A stretch of DNA of 64,000 bases from positions 1 to 64,000 of the forward strand of contig NZ_NCSM01000054.1 of the NCBI RefSeq assembly GCF_002224125.1, written 5' to 3'. Position 1 is the first letter of the stretch; every line of letters starts with the position of its first letter. This document shows positions 34,755 through 43,885 of the stretch, one piece after another. The position numbers and the translations under genes were made by a program. The notes beneath the pieces are model-generated. The model had not been told where the DNA came from, searched no databases, and was given only the letters and a program-made list of their open reading frames with translations. This DNA comes from Streptomyces sp. NBS 14/10 (lineage in GTDB: Bacteria; Actinomycetota; Actinomycetes; Streptomycetales; Streptomycetaceae).

Positions 34755-35189
34755 ATGAGCGGGCGCGGGGAGAGCGGTGCCGAGCGGGCGGCGTACCTGG
34801 TGTTCGGGGCGCGAGAGATCGATGAACTCGACGAGCCCGTCGAGCCCGTCGAGCCCGACGGGGAAGCGGCGGGCCGGTTCCGCCAGTTCGAGAAGGACTG
34901 GGACGCCCAGCTGGAGCGGTGCGCGCGGCTGGCCGCCGAGCGCGGCTACAGTCCGGCGGGCAGCTGTGTCGTCTCGGCCGCCCAGCCCGCCCTGCCCCGG
35001 CTGCTGGAGTGGGCCGACGAGCCGGACTGCGAGATCGTGCTGATCGCCGGCCGCGGGGTGCTGGAGCGGATGCGGAGCTGCTGGCCGGACTGGGACCAGT
35101 TGGTGGTCCGTCTGGCGGCGGCGGGTGCGCGCGTGGAGGCCGTGCCGTATCCCGAACCGGCCTGTCCGGCCGACGAGTCGCCCTCGTAG
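34755..35189 (+). CDS. Hypothetical actinobacterial protein
   Basis: 144-aa soluble protein I do not recognise. It has an acidic repeat DEPVEPVEPD (about 27-36), a helical middle (RFRQFEKDWDAQLERCARLAAERGY, about 43-67) and a possible Rossmann-like end (CEIVLIAGRGVLERM). Some resolvase-type N-terminal domains look like this, but there is no catalytic Ser pattern. ATG 34755 has TAGGGT eight bases before it, suggesting leaderless expression. The 3' end overlaps the first unit of a direct repeat. Confidence 0.65.
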   Translation: MSGRGESGAERAAYLVFGAREIDELDEPVEPVEPDGEAAGRFRQFEKDWDAQLERCARLAAERGYSPAGSCVVSAAQPALPRLLEWADEPDCEIVLIAGRGVLERMRSCWPDWDQLVVRLAAAGARVEAVPYPEPACPADESPS

Positions 35190-35239
35190 CCGCCGACTCT
35201 CCCTTGTAGACGACGCGTCGCCCTCGTAGCCGCCGACTC
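35177..35239. repeat. 23-bp direct repeat, 40-bp period
   Basis: The same 23 bases (starting GTCGCCCTCGTAGCC) occur at 35177-35199 and 35217-35239. Degenerate copies of the GACGACGAGTCTCC part continue to about 35280. The first copy covers the stop codon of the preceding gene. Confidence 0.85.
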
Positions 35240-35287
35240 CGTCGTAGACGACGAGTCTCCCCTTGGACGACGAGTCTCCTTCGTAAA

Positions 35288-35303
35288 CCTGGTTTAGACC
35301 TCT
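35288..35303. promoter_or_regulatory. DasR-like site (dre) upstream of amino-sugar operon
   Basis: CCTGGTTTAGACCTCT matches 13 of 16 positions of the palindromic DasR consensus ACTGGTCTAGACCACT, with the TGGTnTAGACC core intact. It lies about 100 bases before the binding-protein gene of an operon ending in a hexosaminidase, the expected context for GlcNAc-responsive DasR control. Confidence 0.7.
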
Positions 35304-35357
35304 TGTGGGCGGACGGACCCACCCTTAATCTCCTGCGTGTTGTGCATGGTGAAATGC

Positions 35358-35378
35358 GCGTTGCACAGGATGCAACGC
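35358..35378. promoter_or_regulatory. GCGTTGCA-N5-TGCAACGC inverted repeat
   Basis: 8-bp perfect inverted repeat with a five-base spacer, 25 bases before ATG 35404. Could be a second operator or a hairpin in the mRNA leader that affects ribosome access. Confidence 0.6.
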
Positions 35379-35403
35379 AATGCCAGTAGGGGTTGTTCTG
35401 CCA

Positions 35404-36720
35404 ATGAAGCGATCAAGCCTGTCCCTCCGCCTCGCCGCCCCGGCCGCGGCGCTCGTCCTGGCCGGCCTCACGGCCACCGCCTGCGCCCCGTCCACCTCCT
35501 CCAACAGCGAATCCACCAAGGACTCCAAGAGCGGAACCATCAGAGTGTGGCTCTTCCGGGAGGTGAACAACGCGCCCAAGGAGAAGGTGGTGAAGGAGGC
35601 CGTCGCCGAATTCACCAAGAAGCACTCCGACACCCGGGTCGACGTCACCTACATCCCCATCGAGACCCGCGCCGAGAAGATGAAGGCCGCGTTCAACGAC
35701 CCGAAGAGCGCCCCTGACGCCGTCGAATTCGGCAACACCGACACCGCCGGCTATGTCAACGACGGCGGACTCGCCGACATCACGGCCGAATTCGGGAAGT
35801 GGGGGGACGCGAAGAGCGTCACGGCGTCCGTCAAGGAAGCCGTCAGCGTCGGCGGGAAGGTCTACGGCGTTCCCTGGTACGTCGGCGTACGGGCCCTCTA
35901 CTACCGCACCGACATCTTCAAGGAGCTGGGGCTGAAGCCGCCCGCCACACAGGGCGAACTGGCCACGGCCGCCCGCAGAATCCGTGCCGAACACCCCGAT
36001 ATGTTCGGCATCTCGGTCGGCGCCAAGAACGTCTACGGCATGCTCCCGTTCCTGTGGTCCGCGGGCGGCGACCTCGCCGAGAAGCGCGGCGACACCTACA
36101 CCGCCGCCATCGACAGCGCCGCGTCCCGTAAGGGCCTGAAGACGTATACGGACCTGATCGCCAAGGACAGCTGTCCGCCACAGCAGTGCGCCGAATTGGG
36201 CGGTGACGCCGGCGTCCAGACGTTCGCGGGCGGAAAGGCCGGTATGGCGATCGGCGGCGACTTCAGCCGCCAGGCGATGGAGGACGGGGCGGTCAAGGGC
36301 AAATACGCCGTCGTGCCGCTGCCGGGCCCGGAGAAGGGCGTCATATCCCCGGCCTTCGCGGGCGGCAACAACCTCGGCGTCATGCGCGGCACCACCCACC
36401 GCACCCTGGCCGTGGACTTCGTCGAATTGCTCGGCGGCGCCGCATACCAGTCGAAGATGTTCGACGCCATGGGCAATATGCCCGCGCTCACCGACGTCCA
36501 GGAAAAGGTCGCGGAAAAGGCGCCTTTCACCAAGCCGTTCGTCGACACCCTGAAATCCGGCACCAAGTTCGTCCCGGTGACCCCCGCCTGGAGCAAGATC
36601 GACTCCGAGGCGATGATCCCGACGATGATGCAGGAGATCGTCAGCGGCCGTAAGAGCGTGGACGCGGCCACGGCCGACGCGGCGAAGAAGATGGACGCCG
36701 CGTTCTCCTCGGCCGGCTGA
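35404..36720 (+). CDS. Amino-sugar/oligosaccharide ABC binding lipoprotein
   Basis: 438-aa CUT1 solute-binding protein. Lipoprotein signal with Cys in TATAC (residue about 26) after a hydrophobic leader, then the binding fold: GTIRVWLFREVNN, FGNTDTAGYVNDGGLADI, GVPWYVGVRALYYRTD. First gene of an operon with two permeases and a GH20 hexosaminidase; with the DasR-like site this points to chitobiose or other GlcNAc oligosaccharides as ligand (inference). ATG 35380 in the same frame is an alternative start. Confidence 0.9.
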   Translation: MKRSSLSLRLAAPAAALVLAGLTATACAPSTSSNSESTKDSKSGTIRVWLFREVNNAPKEKVVKEAVAEFTKKHSDTRVDVTYIPIETRAEKMKAAFNDPKSAPDAVEFGNTDTAGYVNDGGLADITAEFGKWGDAKSVTASVKEAVSVGGKVYGVPWYVGVRALYYRTDIFKELGLKPPATQGELATAARRIRAEHPDMFGISVGAKNVYGMLPFLWSAGGDLAEKRGDTYTAAIDSAASRKGLKTYTDLIAKDSCPPQQCAELGGDAGVQTFAGGKAGMAIGGDFSRQAMEDGAVKGKYAVVPLPGPEKGVISPAFAGGNNLGVMRGTTHRTLAVDFVELLGGAAYQSKMFDAMGNMPALTDVQEKVAEKAPFTKPFVDTLKSGTKFVPVTPAWSKIDSEAMIPTMMQEIVSGRKSVDAATADAAKKMDAAFSSAG

Positions 36721-36734
36721 GCGGAGCGCCGCCC

Positions 36735-37757
36735 ATGGCTCGCGAGATCGCGCCCGCCGTGGCCGGTGCGGAGCGGCCGCCGGGCCGGGACACTCTCCCG
36801 GCCCGGCGCCGCCCCCGCCCGGCGGCCCGGGGCAACCGACCGCCGGCGGGCCGCGGCCCGCGCCGGCACCCCGCCTGGACTCCCTGGCTCTATCTGGCCC
36901 CCGCGCTCATGGTGCTGGCCGGACTGCTGGTCTACCCCGTCTACCAACTCGGCCTGATCTCGTTCCTGCGCTACACCCAGGCACAGGTCAGCGGGGGCCG
37001 CCCCACCGAATTCATCGGCTTCGACAACTACGCCGCCCTCTTCCGCGACGACCAGTTCTGGCAGGTGCTGCTGAGCACCCTGCTCTTCGCCGCCGCCTGT
37101 GTGCTGTCCACCCTCGCCGTGGGCTGCTCGCTGGCCGTCCTGCTCACCAAGGTGCGCGCGGTGCCCAGGACGATGCTGATGCTCGCCGCCCTCGGCGCCT
37201 GGGCCACCCCGCCCGTGACCGGCTCCACGGTGTGGGTCTTCCTCTTCGACTCCAGCTTCGGCCCGGTCAACAAGGTGCTCACCTGGCTGGGCCTGAGCGG
37301 ATTCGAGAACTACTCCTGGACCTACGGGAAGTACAGCGCCTTCACGCTGGTGCTCCTCGAGGTCGTCTGGTGCTCGTTCCCGTTCGTGATGGTCACCGTC
37401 TACGCGGGCATCCGGGCCGTTCCGCCCGAACTGCTGGAGGCCGCCGCCCTCGACGGGGCCTCCACCTGGCGCACCTGGCGCAGCATCATGGCGCCCCTGC
37501 TGCGCCCGATCCTGGTGATCGTCACCATCCAGTCGGTCATCTGGGACTTCAAGGTCTTCGGGCAGATCTACGTCATGACGAACGGCGGCGGCATCGCGGG
37601 CCAGAACCTCGTGCTCAACGTCTACGCCTACCAGAAGGCCTTCGCCTCCTCCGAGTACGGACTCGGCTCCGCGATCGGCGTCGTCATGCTGCTCATCCTG
37701 CTCGCGGTGACCCTGGTCTATCTGCGGCTTCTGCGACGCCAAGGGGAGGAACTGTGA
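36735..37757 (+). CDS. ABC sugar permease (MalF-like)
   Basis: 340-aa membrane protein with a long Arg/Pro-rich cytoplasmic N-terminus (about 50 residues), six helices and an EAA loop (EAAALDGASTWRTWRSIM core, about 235). 14 bases after the binding-protein gene. GTGA overlap with the next permease. No dedicated ATPase; probably uses MsiK encoded elsewhere. Confidence 0.92.
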   Translation: MAREIAPAVAGAERPPGRDTLPARRRPRPAARGNRPPAGRGPRRHPAWTPWLYLAPALMVLAGLLVYPVYQLGLISFLRYTQAQVSGGRPTEFIGFDNYAALFRDDQFWQVLLSTLLFAAACVLSTLAVGCSLAVLLTKVRAVPRTMLMLAALGAWATPPVTGSTVWVFLFDSSFGPVNKVLTWLGLSGFENYSWTYGKYSAFTLVLLEVVWCSFPFVMVTVYAGIRAVPPELLEAAALDGASTWRTWRSIMAPLLRPILVIVTIQSVIWDFKVFGQIYVMTNGGGIAGQNLVLNVYAYQKAFASSEYGLGSAIGVVMLLILLAVTLVYLRLLRRQGEEL

Positions 37758-38695
37758 ACGCGGGAGGAACTGTGCACGCGCCCACGGCTTCATCGAGGCC
37801 ACCCGCTCCAGCCCAGTTCCGGCGGCGGGTCCGCTTGCCGCGGCTCCGCCGCCCCGCCCGGCCCTGGCGGCTGGCCGCCGAGGCCGCCGCGGTGGTGATC
37901 GCGCTGGTGGTCGCCTTCCCCCTGTACTGGATGGTGCTCTCGGCGTTCAAACCCGACGGCGAGGTCCAGTCGGCGCACCCGAGGCCCTGGACGCTCCACC
38001 CGCAGCTGGACGCCTTCCGCCGGGTCTTCGTGCAGCAGGACTTCGGCCGCTACTTCATCAACAGCCTCATCGTGGCCGGGGTCGTGGTGGTGCTCTCGGC
38101 GCTGATCGCCTTCCTGGCGGCCACGGCCGTCGCCCGCTTCCGGTTCCGCTTCCGCACCACGCTGCTGATCATGTTTCTGATCGCCCAGATGGTGCCGGTG
38201 GAGGCCCTGGCGATCCCGATGTTCTTCCTGATGCGCGACCTCGGCACGGCCGTCCCCGGGGTCGGCCTCAACACCCTGGGCTCGCTGATCCTGCCGCACC
38301 TCGCCTTCTCGCTGCCGTTCGCGATCTGGATGCTGCGCGGATTCGTCAAGGCGGTGCCGGAGACCCTGGAGGAGGCCGCGATGATCGACGGCGCGAGCCG
38401 GTCCCGGTTCCTGTGGCAGGTGCTGTTCCCACTGGTGCTGCCCGGCCTCGTGGCGACCAGCGTCTTCTCGTTCATCAGCGCCTGGAACGACTTCCTGTTC
38501 CCGAAGTCCTTCATCATCAGCGCGACCGAGAACTCGACCCTGCCCATGGCGCTGCTGGTCTTCTTCAAACCCGAGAACAACGACTGGGGCGGGATCATGG
38601 CCGGATCCACCGTCATGACCCTCCCCGTTCTGGTCTTCTTCGTGCTTGTCCAACGCCGGCTGGTCTCCGGGCTCGCCGGGGCCGTGAAAGGTTGA
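37754..38695 (+). CDS. ABC sugar permease (MalG-like)
   Basis: 313-aa membrane protein, six helices, EAA loop EEAAMIDGASRSRFLWQVLFP (core about 216-235). GTG 37754 overlaps the preceding stop; an in-frame GTG 18 bases later is an alternative. The N-terminal ~40 residues are basic and disordered. The GH20 gene follows after eight bases. Confidence 0.92.
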   Translation: MNAGGTVHAPTASSRPPAPAQFRRRVRLPRLRRPARPWRLAAEAAAVVIALVVAFPLYWMVLSAFKPDGEVQSAHPRPWTLHPQLDAFRRVFVQQDFGRYFINSLIVAGVVVVLSALIAFLAATAVARFRFRFRTTLLIMFLIAQMVPVEALAIPMFFLMRDLGTAVPGVGLNTLGSLILPHLAFSLPFAIWMLRGFVKAVPETLEEAAMIDGASRSRFLWQVLFPLVLPGLVATSVFSFISAWNDFLFPKSFIISATENSTLPMALLVFFKPENNDWGGIMAGSTVMTLPVLVFFVLVQRRLVSGLAGAVKG

Positions 38696-38703
38696 GCCTC
38701 GCC

Positions 38704-40374
38704 ATGAACGCCACAGGTAACGCCGCAGGTAACGCCACAGGTCTGATCCCGGCGCCCCGCCTCGCCCGCGAGTTGCAGTTCGGCGCCCTCCACCCCCTGG
38801 ACTCCGAGACCGAGCTCGGCGCCGGTCCTGGCACCGAGGCCGCGGCGCGCTGGCTGAGCGCCACCCTCGGCGCGGCGACCGGCCTGCCACTCCTGGTCGG
38901 CGAAGGCCACGACTTCTTCCTCTCGATCAGCCCCGAGGTCGAACGGGAGCTCGGCCCCGAGGGGTATCGCATCACCGTCGACGGCTACGCGATCCGGATC
39001 GAGGGCGGCGGCCCGGCCGGGGTCTTCTGGGGCGCGCAGACCTTCCGCCAGCTGCTCGGCCCCGAGGCCTTCCGCCGGGCGCCGGTCGCGCCCCGGGAGA
39101 CGTGGTGGGTGCCGTGTGTGCTGATCGAGGACGCCCCGCGCTTCGGCTGGCGCGGCCTCATGCTGGACGTGGCGCGGCACTTCATGCCCAAGGACGATGT
39201 GCTCGCGTACATCGACCTCTTGGCCGCGCACAAGCTCAATGTGCTGCATCTGCATCTGACCGACGACCAGGGCTGGCGCATCGAGATCCGCCGCTACCCC
39301 AGGCTCACCGAGGTCGGCGCCTGGCGCGAGCGCACCAAATTCGGGCACCGCGCCTCACCGCTGTGGGACGAGCGCCCGCACGGCGGCTACTACACCCAGG
39401 ACGACATCCGCGAGATCGTCGCCTACGCCGCCGAGCGGCACATCACCGTCGTCCCGGAGATCGACATCCCCGGACATTCGCAGGCCGCGATCGCCGCGTA
39501 CCCGGAGCTGGGCAACACCGACGCCGTCGACACCGCCTCCCTCGGCGTCTGGACCACCTGGGGCGTCAACCCGAACGTACTCTCACCCGCCGACACCACG
39601 CTGCGCTTCTACGAGAACGTCCTGGACGAGGTCCTGGAGCTCTTCCCGGGCAGCTTCGTCCACCTCGGCGGCGACGAGTGCCCCAAGGAGCAGTGGCGGG
39701 CCTCCCCGGCCGCCCAGGCGCGTATCCGGGAGCTGGGCCTGGCGGACGAGGACGAGCTGCAGAACTGGTTCCTGGGTCACTTCGGCCGCTGGCTGGCCGA
39801 GCGCGGCCGCCGGCTGATCGGCTGGGACGAGATCCTGGAGGGCAGCGCGCAGGGGGCCGATCTGGCCGAGGGCGCCGCCGTGTCGTCCTGGCGCGGCTAC
39901 GCGGGCGGCATCGCCGCCGCCCGCGCCGGCCACGACGTCGTCATGTGCCCGCAGCAGCAGGTCTACTTCGACTACCGCCAGGCCGCCGGCGACGATGAGC
40001 CGGTCCCCATCGGCTACGTGCGCACCCTGGAGGACGTCTATCGCTTCGAGCCGGTTCCACCCGAGCTCACCGGCGCGGAGGCGGAGCGCGTACTCGGCGC
40101 TCAGGCCAACGTCTGGACGGAGGTGACCGAGGACCGGCGGCGCGTCGACTACCAGACCTTCCCGCGCCTCGCCGCCTTCGCCGAAGCCGTCTGGTCGCCG
40201 CTTCCGCCCCCGTCCGAGCGGGACTTCACCGGCTTCCAGGAGCGCATGACGGCCCACTACGCGCGCCTGGACGCGCTCGGCGTGGACTACCGGCCCCCCG
40301 GCGGCCCGCGTCCGTGGCAGCGGCGCCCTGGCGTATCCGGACGTCCGATCGACGGGTCGCCCCCGATCGTGTGA
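38704..40374 (+). CDS. Cytoplasmic beta-N-acetylhexosaminidase (GH20)
   Basis: 556-aa glycoside hydrolase family 20 enzyme that releases terminal GlcNAc/GalNAc by substrate-assisted catalysis. The catalytic pair D324-E325 lies in HLGGDECPK; other family blocks are GWRGLMLDVARHFMP, HLTDDQGWRIEI and EIDIPGHSQAA. There is no signal peptide, so it should act inside the cell on imported oligosaccharides, which fits its place as fourth gene of the ABC operon. The N-terminus has an NATGNAAGNATG repeat. ATG 38704. Confidence 0.94.
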   Translation: MNATGNAAGNATGLIPAPRLARELQFGALHPLDSETELGAGPGTEAAARWLSATLGAATGLPLLVGEGHDFFLSISPEVERELGPEGYRITVDGYAIRIEGGGPAGVFWGAQTFRQLLGPEAFRRAPVAPRETWWVPCVLIEDAPRFGWRGLMLDVARHFMPKDDVLAYIDLLAAHKLNVLHLHLTDDQGWRIEIRRYPRLTEVGAWRERTKFGHRASPLWDERPHGGYYTQDDIREIVAYAAERHITVVPEIDIPGHSQAAIAAYPELGNTDAVDTASLGVWTTWGVNPNVLSPADTTLRFYENVLDEVLELFPGSFVHLGGDECPKEQWRASPAAQARIRELGLADEDELQNWFLGHFGRWLAERGRRLIGWDEILEGSAQGADLAEGAAVSSWRGYAGGIAAARAGHDVVMCPQQQVYFDYRQAAGDDEPVPIGYVRTLEDVYRFEPVPPELTGAEAERVLGAQANVWTEVTEDRRRVDYQTFPRLAAFAEAVWSPLPPPSERDFTGFQERMTAHYARLDALGVDYRPPGGPRPWQRRPGVSGRPIDGSPPIV

Positions 40375-40649
40375 GGTACGCCGGAAGGTGCGCCCGGAGG
40401 CGGCGCACCCCTGGGACCGTAGGTCCCCGGCTCAACCCCAAGTCGTACAAGGGTCCCTGAAACGTGGCAATCCACACCTGGCGGAGACGTCGCCCTAAAC
40501 CCGTACCATCCCCCTGGTCGGGGACGGATCCATGCTTCACGGACCCTCGCGACGGCGGACTCGGAAGATGTGCCAGAGTTGCCACGTCCGGGCTGTCAGC
40601 ACGTACCGTACGGCGCAACAGCCGGGACACCGGGGAAGGGGCAGCTGGG

Positions 40650-41549
40650 TTGACCACGCACGCACCGCAGGCGGCGCACACGGTGACGATGCCGGGCACG
40701 CTCGACGAGGCCGTGGCGGCGCTGGCCGCCATGCCCGCCGCCGTGCCCGTCGCGGGCGGCACCGATCTGATGGCCGCCGTCAACTCCGGGCTGCTGCGGC
40801 CCGCCGCACTCGTCGGCCTCGGCCGGATCACCGAGATCCGCGGCTGGCGCTACCTGGACGGCCACGCCCTGCTCGGCGCCGGACTCTCCCACGCCCGTAT
40901 GGGCCGCCCCGACTTCGCCGCGCTCATCCCGGCGCTGGCCGCCGCGGCGCGCGCCGCCGGGCCGCCGCAGATCCGAAACGCCGGCACCCTCGGCGGCAAC
41001 ATCGTCACCGCCGCCCCCTCGGGCGACGCGCTGCCGGTGCTCGCCGCGCTGGAGGCCACGGTCATCATCGCCGGGCCCGAGGGCGCGCGCCGCGAGATCC
41101 CGGTCAGCCATCTGCTGGCCGGGGTCGAGATGCTGCGCCCCGGCGAACTCGTCGGCTTCGTACGCGTGCCGATCCTGCACGCCCCCCAGGCCTTCCTCAA
41201 GGCCACCGGGCGCACCGGCCCGGGCCGGTCCACGGCCTCGTGCGCCGTCGTGCTCGACCCGGCGCGGCGGGGTGTGCGCTGCGCGGTCGGCGCGGTCGCG
41301 CCCATGCCGCTGCGGCCGCTGGAGGCCGAGCGCTGGGTAGCCTCGCTCATCGACTGGGACGGCGACCGGGGGCGCCTCGACCCGCAGGTGACGGCGGCCT
41401 TCGGCGAGTACGTGGCCGCCGCCTGCATTCCCGACCCGGCTCCGCCGGCGGACGGCTCGGAGCCGGTGCCCCTGCCGCCCGCCGCCATCCATCTGAGGCG
41501 TACGGTGGCAGCCCTGGCCCGCCGAGCACTGGGGAGGGCACTCGCGTGA
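40650..41549 (+). CDS. FAD-binding subunit, molybdo-hydroxylase type
   Basis: 299-aa protein of the CoxM/XdhB-like FAD subunit family (vanillyl-alcohol-oxidase fold). FAD loops VAGGTDLM (about 31-38) and TLGGNIVTAAPSGD (about 113-126) are present, followed by a CO-dehydrogenase flavoprotein C-terminal domain. The TTG start at 40650 has a strong GGGGAAGGGG site. First gene of a three-gene operon with GTGA and ATGA overlaps. Confidence 0.88.
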   Translation: MTTHAPQAAHTVTMPGTLDEAVAALAAMPAAVPVAGGTDLMAAVNSGLLRPAALVGLGRITEIRGWRYLDGHALLGAGLSHARMGRPDFAALIPALAAAARAAGPPQIRNAGTLGGNIVTAAPSGDALPVLAALEATVIIAGPEGARREIPVSHLLAGVEMLRPGELVGFVRVPILHAPQAFLKATGRTGPGRSTASCAVVLDPARRGVRCAVGAVAPMPLRPLEAERWVASLIDWDGDRGRLDPQVTAAFGEYVAAACIPDPAPPADGSEPVPLPPAAIHLRRTVAALARRALGRALA

Positions 41550-43885
41550 GTGACGAACAGCAGCCGCACCGGCCGGAACCCGGGAGCGGGTGGCAGCCGA
41601 TGCCACACGGCCCCGAGTACGACGCGGAGGCCACGGGGTTCGTGCAGCTGCCGCCCGACCACTCGCTTCAGGACCCGGCCGCCCTCGGGGGCGGATGGGA
41701 CCCGCTCGCGGCCCCCGGCACCGGCTACACCCCGCCGCCCATGACGGGTGGTCCGGGCGCGCCCTCGGAGGGCGGCCAGTGGCAGCCGACGGCCCACGCC
41801 CCTGGTGCGCACGGCGACTCCTCCGGGACCGGGCACTGGGCCGTGCCGATGGAGGGCGGCGCGGACGACTCCGGCCAGTGGGCCCAGCCGGGCCCGGCGG
41901 GCGGATCCGGCGACACGGGCGAGTACGCGTACGGCGAACACCACAACCCGCACGCCCCGCATGACCCGCACACGACCGCGCAGTGGCATATGCCCGGCGC
42001 GGGGCAGCCGGGCCAGTCCGGGCAGACTGATCAGTGGTCGATCCCGTTCGCCGCCGACGACGGCGTCGACGAGACCGGCGTGTACCAGGTGAACGACCCG
42101 ACGGCCGCGGCCCAGTGGCAGGTGCCCGAGTCGGCCGACGGCCCGTGGGCCGTCCCGGCCGCGGGTGACGACGGGGTCGACGAGAGGGCGGCGCATCCGT
42201 ACGGGGCGCAGGACACCGCGCAGTGGACGATGCCCTTCGCGGGCGGCGCACAGGAGCAGCAGGAACAGCAGGAACAGCAGGTCCAGCAGGGCCTGCACCA
42301 AGACCAGCGGCAGGGCGGGCAGAGCCAGCCGGGGCAACCTGGCCAGCCTGGTCAGCAGCACGGCCAGACCGGTCAGTGGTCGATTCCGGTGGCCGGTGAC
42401 GACGGCTCCGCCGAGGAATCCGGCGAGTACGCGCTCGGCGACCACGCCGTCCGCCGCGCCCCCGCGGCCCCGACGCAGCAGGGCCGGGGCCCCGCCCGGC
42501 GGCGCCTGAGGCTGCCCGGCGGCGCCGACGTACCCGTCGAGCACCGCGGCGCCCCCACCCCGCCGCACGGCAGCACCGCCGCGTCCGGCGCACTGGCCAC
42601 TCCGGCGGCGGGCACCGAGGTGCCCGAGGTGGACGACTGGCCCGAGGAGTTGACGCACGGCGGCCAGGGCCGCCCGGCCGGCCCCGACGGCGGCCATACG
42701 GGCCAGACGACCCCGCCGCACGGCGTGGCGCCCGTGGGCGGTCGCGGTGGGTTCGTGGACGACGGCCACGCGGGTCCGGGGACCCCGCCGCACGGTGTCG
42801 CGCCGGGTGGCGGTCGCGGTGGGTTCGTGGACGACGGCTACGAGGCCCATGACGGCCCGGGAGCGGGCGGCGTCCCGGCCGGGGCCGACGGCGGTCATGT
42901 GGCCCAGGCGACCCCGCCGCACGGCGTCGTGGCCGATGCCGACGGCCCGGCCCCTGAGGCCCTCCAGGCGCCTGCCGACCTCGTACAGGCCGAGGAATCG
43001 GCCGAGTTGGCGCTGGACGGCCACGGCGCGCCCCTCACCGGAGCCGAAGCCGGAGCCGAAGCCGGGGCCGGAGTCGACCCGTCGGCCGAGGACGTCGAGT
43101 ACGCCGAGTCCGCCGACGCCGACGAGCGGCCCACCGCGGAGACGACGGCCCCCGAGGCGCCGCCCGTCCCCGAGGCCGACCCGACCGACCCGACAGACGC
43201 CCAGACGGACCCCGGCACAGCCCCCGACACGGCCCTCCAGGCCGACAGTGAGCACCCCAGCGCCTCGTACGTCCTGCACGTCAACGGCACCGACCGCCCC
43301 GTCACCGACGCCTGGATCGGCGAGTCGCTGCTGTACGTACTGCGCGAGCGCCTGGGCCTGGCCGGGGCCAAGGACGGCTGTTCGCAGGGCGAGTGCGGGG
43401 CCTGTTCCGTCCAGGTCGACGGGCGGCTGGTCGCCTCGTGCCTGGTGCCCGCCGCGACCGCCGCGGGCTGTGAGGTCCGTACGGTCGAGGGTCTGGCCGT
43501 GGACGGGCAGCCCTCGGATGTGCAGCGCGCGCTGGCCGCCTGCGGCGCGGTGCAGTGCGGGTTCTGCGTACCGGGCATGGCCATGACCGTGCACGATCTG
43601 CTGGAGGGCAACCACTCCCCGACCGCCCTGGAGACCCGGCAGGCGATCAGCGGCAACCTGTGCCGCTGCTCCGGCTACCGCGGGGTGGTCAACGCGGTCC
43701 GCGAGGTCGTCGCGGGCCGGGAGGCGGCGGCCGCTGCCGAGGCGGAGGAGGCCGCGGCGGCGGACGACGGGCAGGACGCCGCCGGCCGCATTCCGCACCA
43801 GGCGGGCCCGCCGGGGATACACGGCACCGGCGACGGCGGCTTCGACGGCAGCGGCAGCACGGGCGGCGGAAGGGCTTCGGCATGA
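41546..43885 (+). CDS. 2Fe-2S subunit fused to long disordered N-terminal region
   Basis: 779-aa protein. Only residues about 573-740 form the expected CoxS/XdhC-type domain: plant-ferredoxin cluster (C612 in CSQGECGACSVQ, then C) and the second cluster (CGFCVPGM ... CRCSGYRG). The first ~570 residues are Gln/Pro/Gly/Asp-rich with repeats such as QWSIPFAADDG, QWQVPESADG, QWTMPFAGG, QWSIPVAGDDG and two GRGGFVDDG copies, plus a final Gly/Ala-rich tail. Normal subunits are about 160-200 aa. GTG 41546 overlaps the FAD subunit stop. A run-on frame further upstream is shadow only. The extension may be a tether or scaffold; no function is known to me. Confidence 0.85.
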   Translation: MSDEQQPHRPEPGSGWQPMPHGPEYDAEATGFVQLPPDHSLQDPAALGGGWDPLAAPGTGYTPPPMTGGPGAPSEGGQWQPTAHAPGAHGDSSGTGHWAVPMEGGADDSGQWAQPGPAGGSGDTGEYAYGEHHNPHAPHDPHTTAQWHMPGAGQPGQSGQTDQWSIPFAADDGVDETGVYQVNDPTAAAQWQVPESADGPWAVPAAGDDGVDERAAHPYGAQDTAQWTMPFAGGAQEQQEQQEQQVQQGLHQDQRQGGQSQPGQPGQPGQQHGQTGQWSIPVAGDDGSAEESGEYALGDHAVRRAPAAPTQQGRGPARRRLRLPGGADVPVEHRGAPTPPHGSTAASGALATPAAGTEVPEVDDWPEELTHGGQGRPAGPDGGHTGQTTPPHGVAPVGGRGGFVDDGHAGPGTPPHGVAPGGGRGGFVDDGYEAHDGPGAGGVPAGADGGHVAQATPPHGVVADADGPAPEALQAPADLVQAEESAELALDGHGAPLTGAEAGAEAGAGVDPSAEDVEYAESADADERPTAETTAPEAPPVPEADPTDPTDAQTDPGTAPDTALQADSEHPSASYVLHVNGTDRPVTDAWIGESLLYVLRERLGLAGAKDGCSQGECGACSVQVDGRLVASCLVPAATAAGCEVRTVEGLAVDGQPSDVQRALAACGAVQCGFCVPGMAMTVHDLLEGNHSPTALETRQAISGNLCRCSGYRGVVNAVREVVAGREAAAAAEAEEAAAADDGQDAAGRIPHQAGPPGIHGTGDGGFDGSGSTGGGRASA

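Noticed and set aside
40850..43822. 990-codon frame opposite the FAD and 2Fe-2S genes
   Set aside because: Antisense shadow; composition is Arg/Gly/Val repeats, and the plus-strand genes have motifs, ribosome sites and overlaps.
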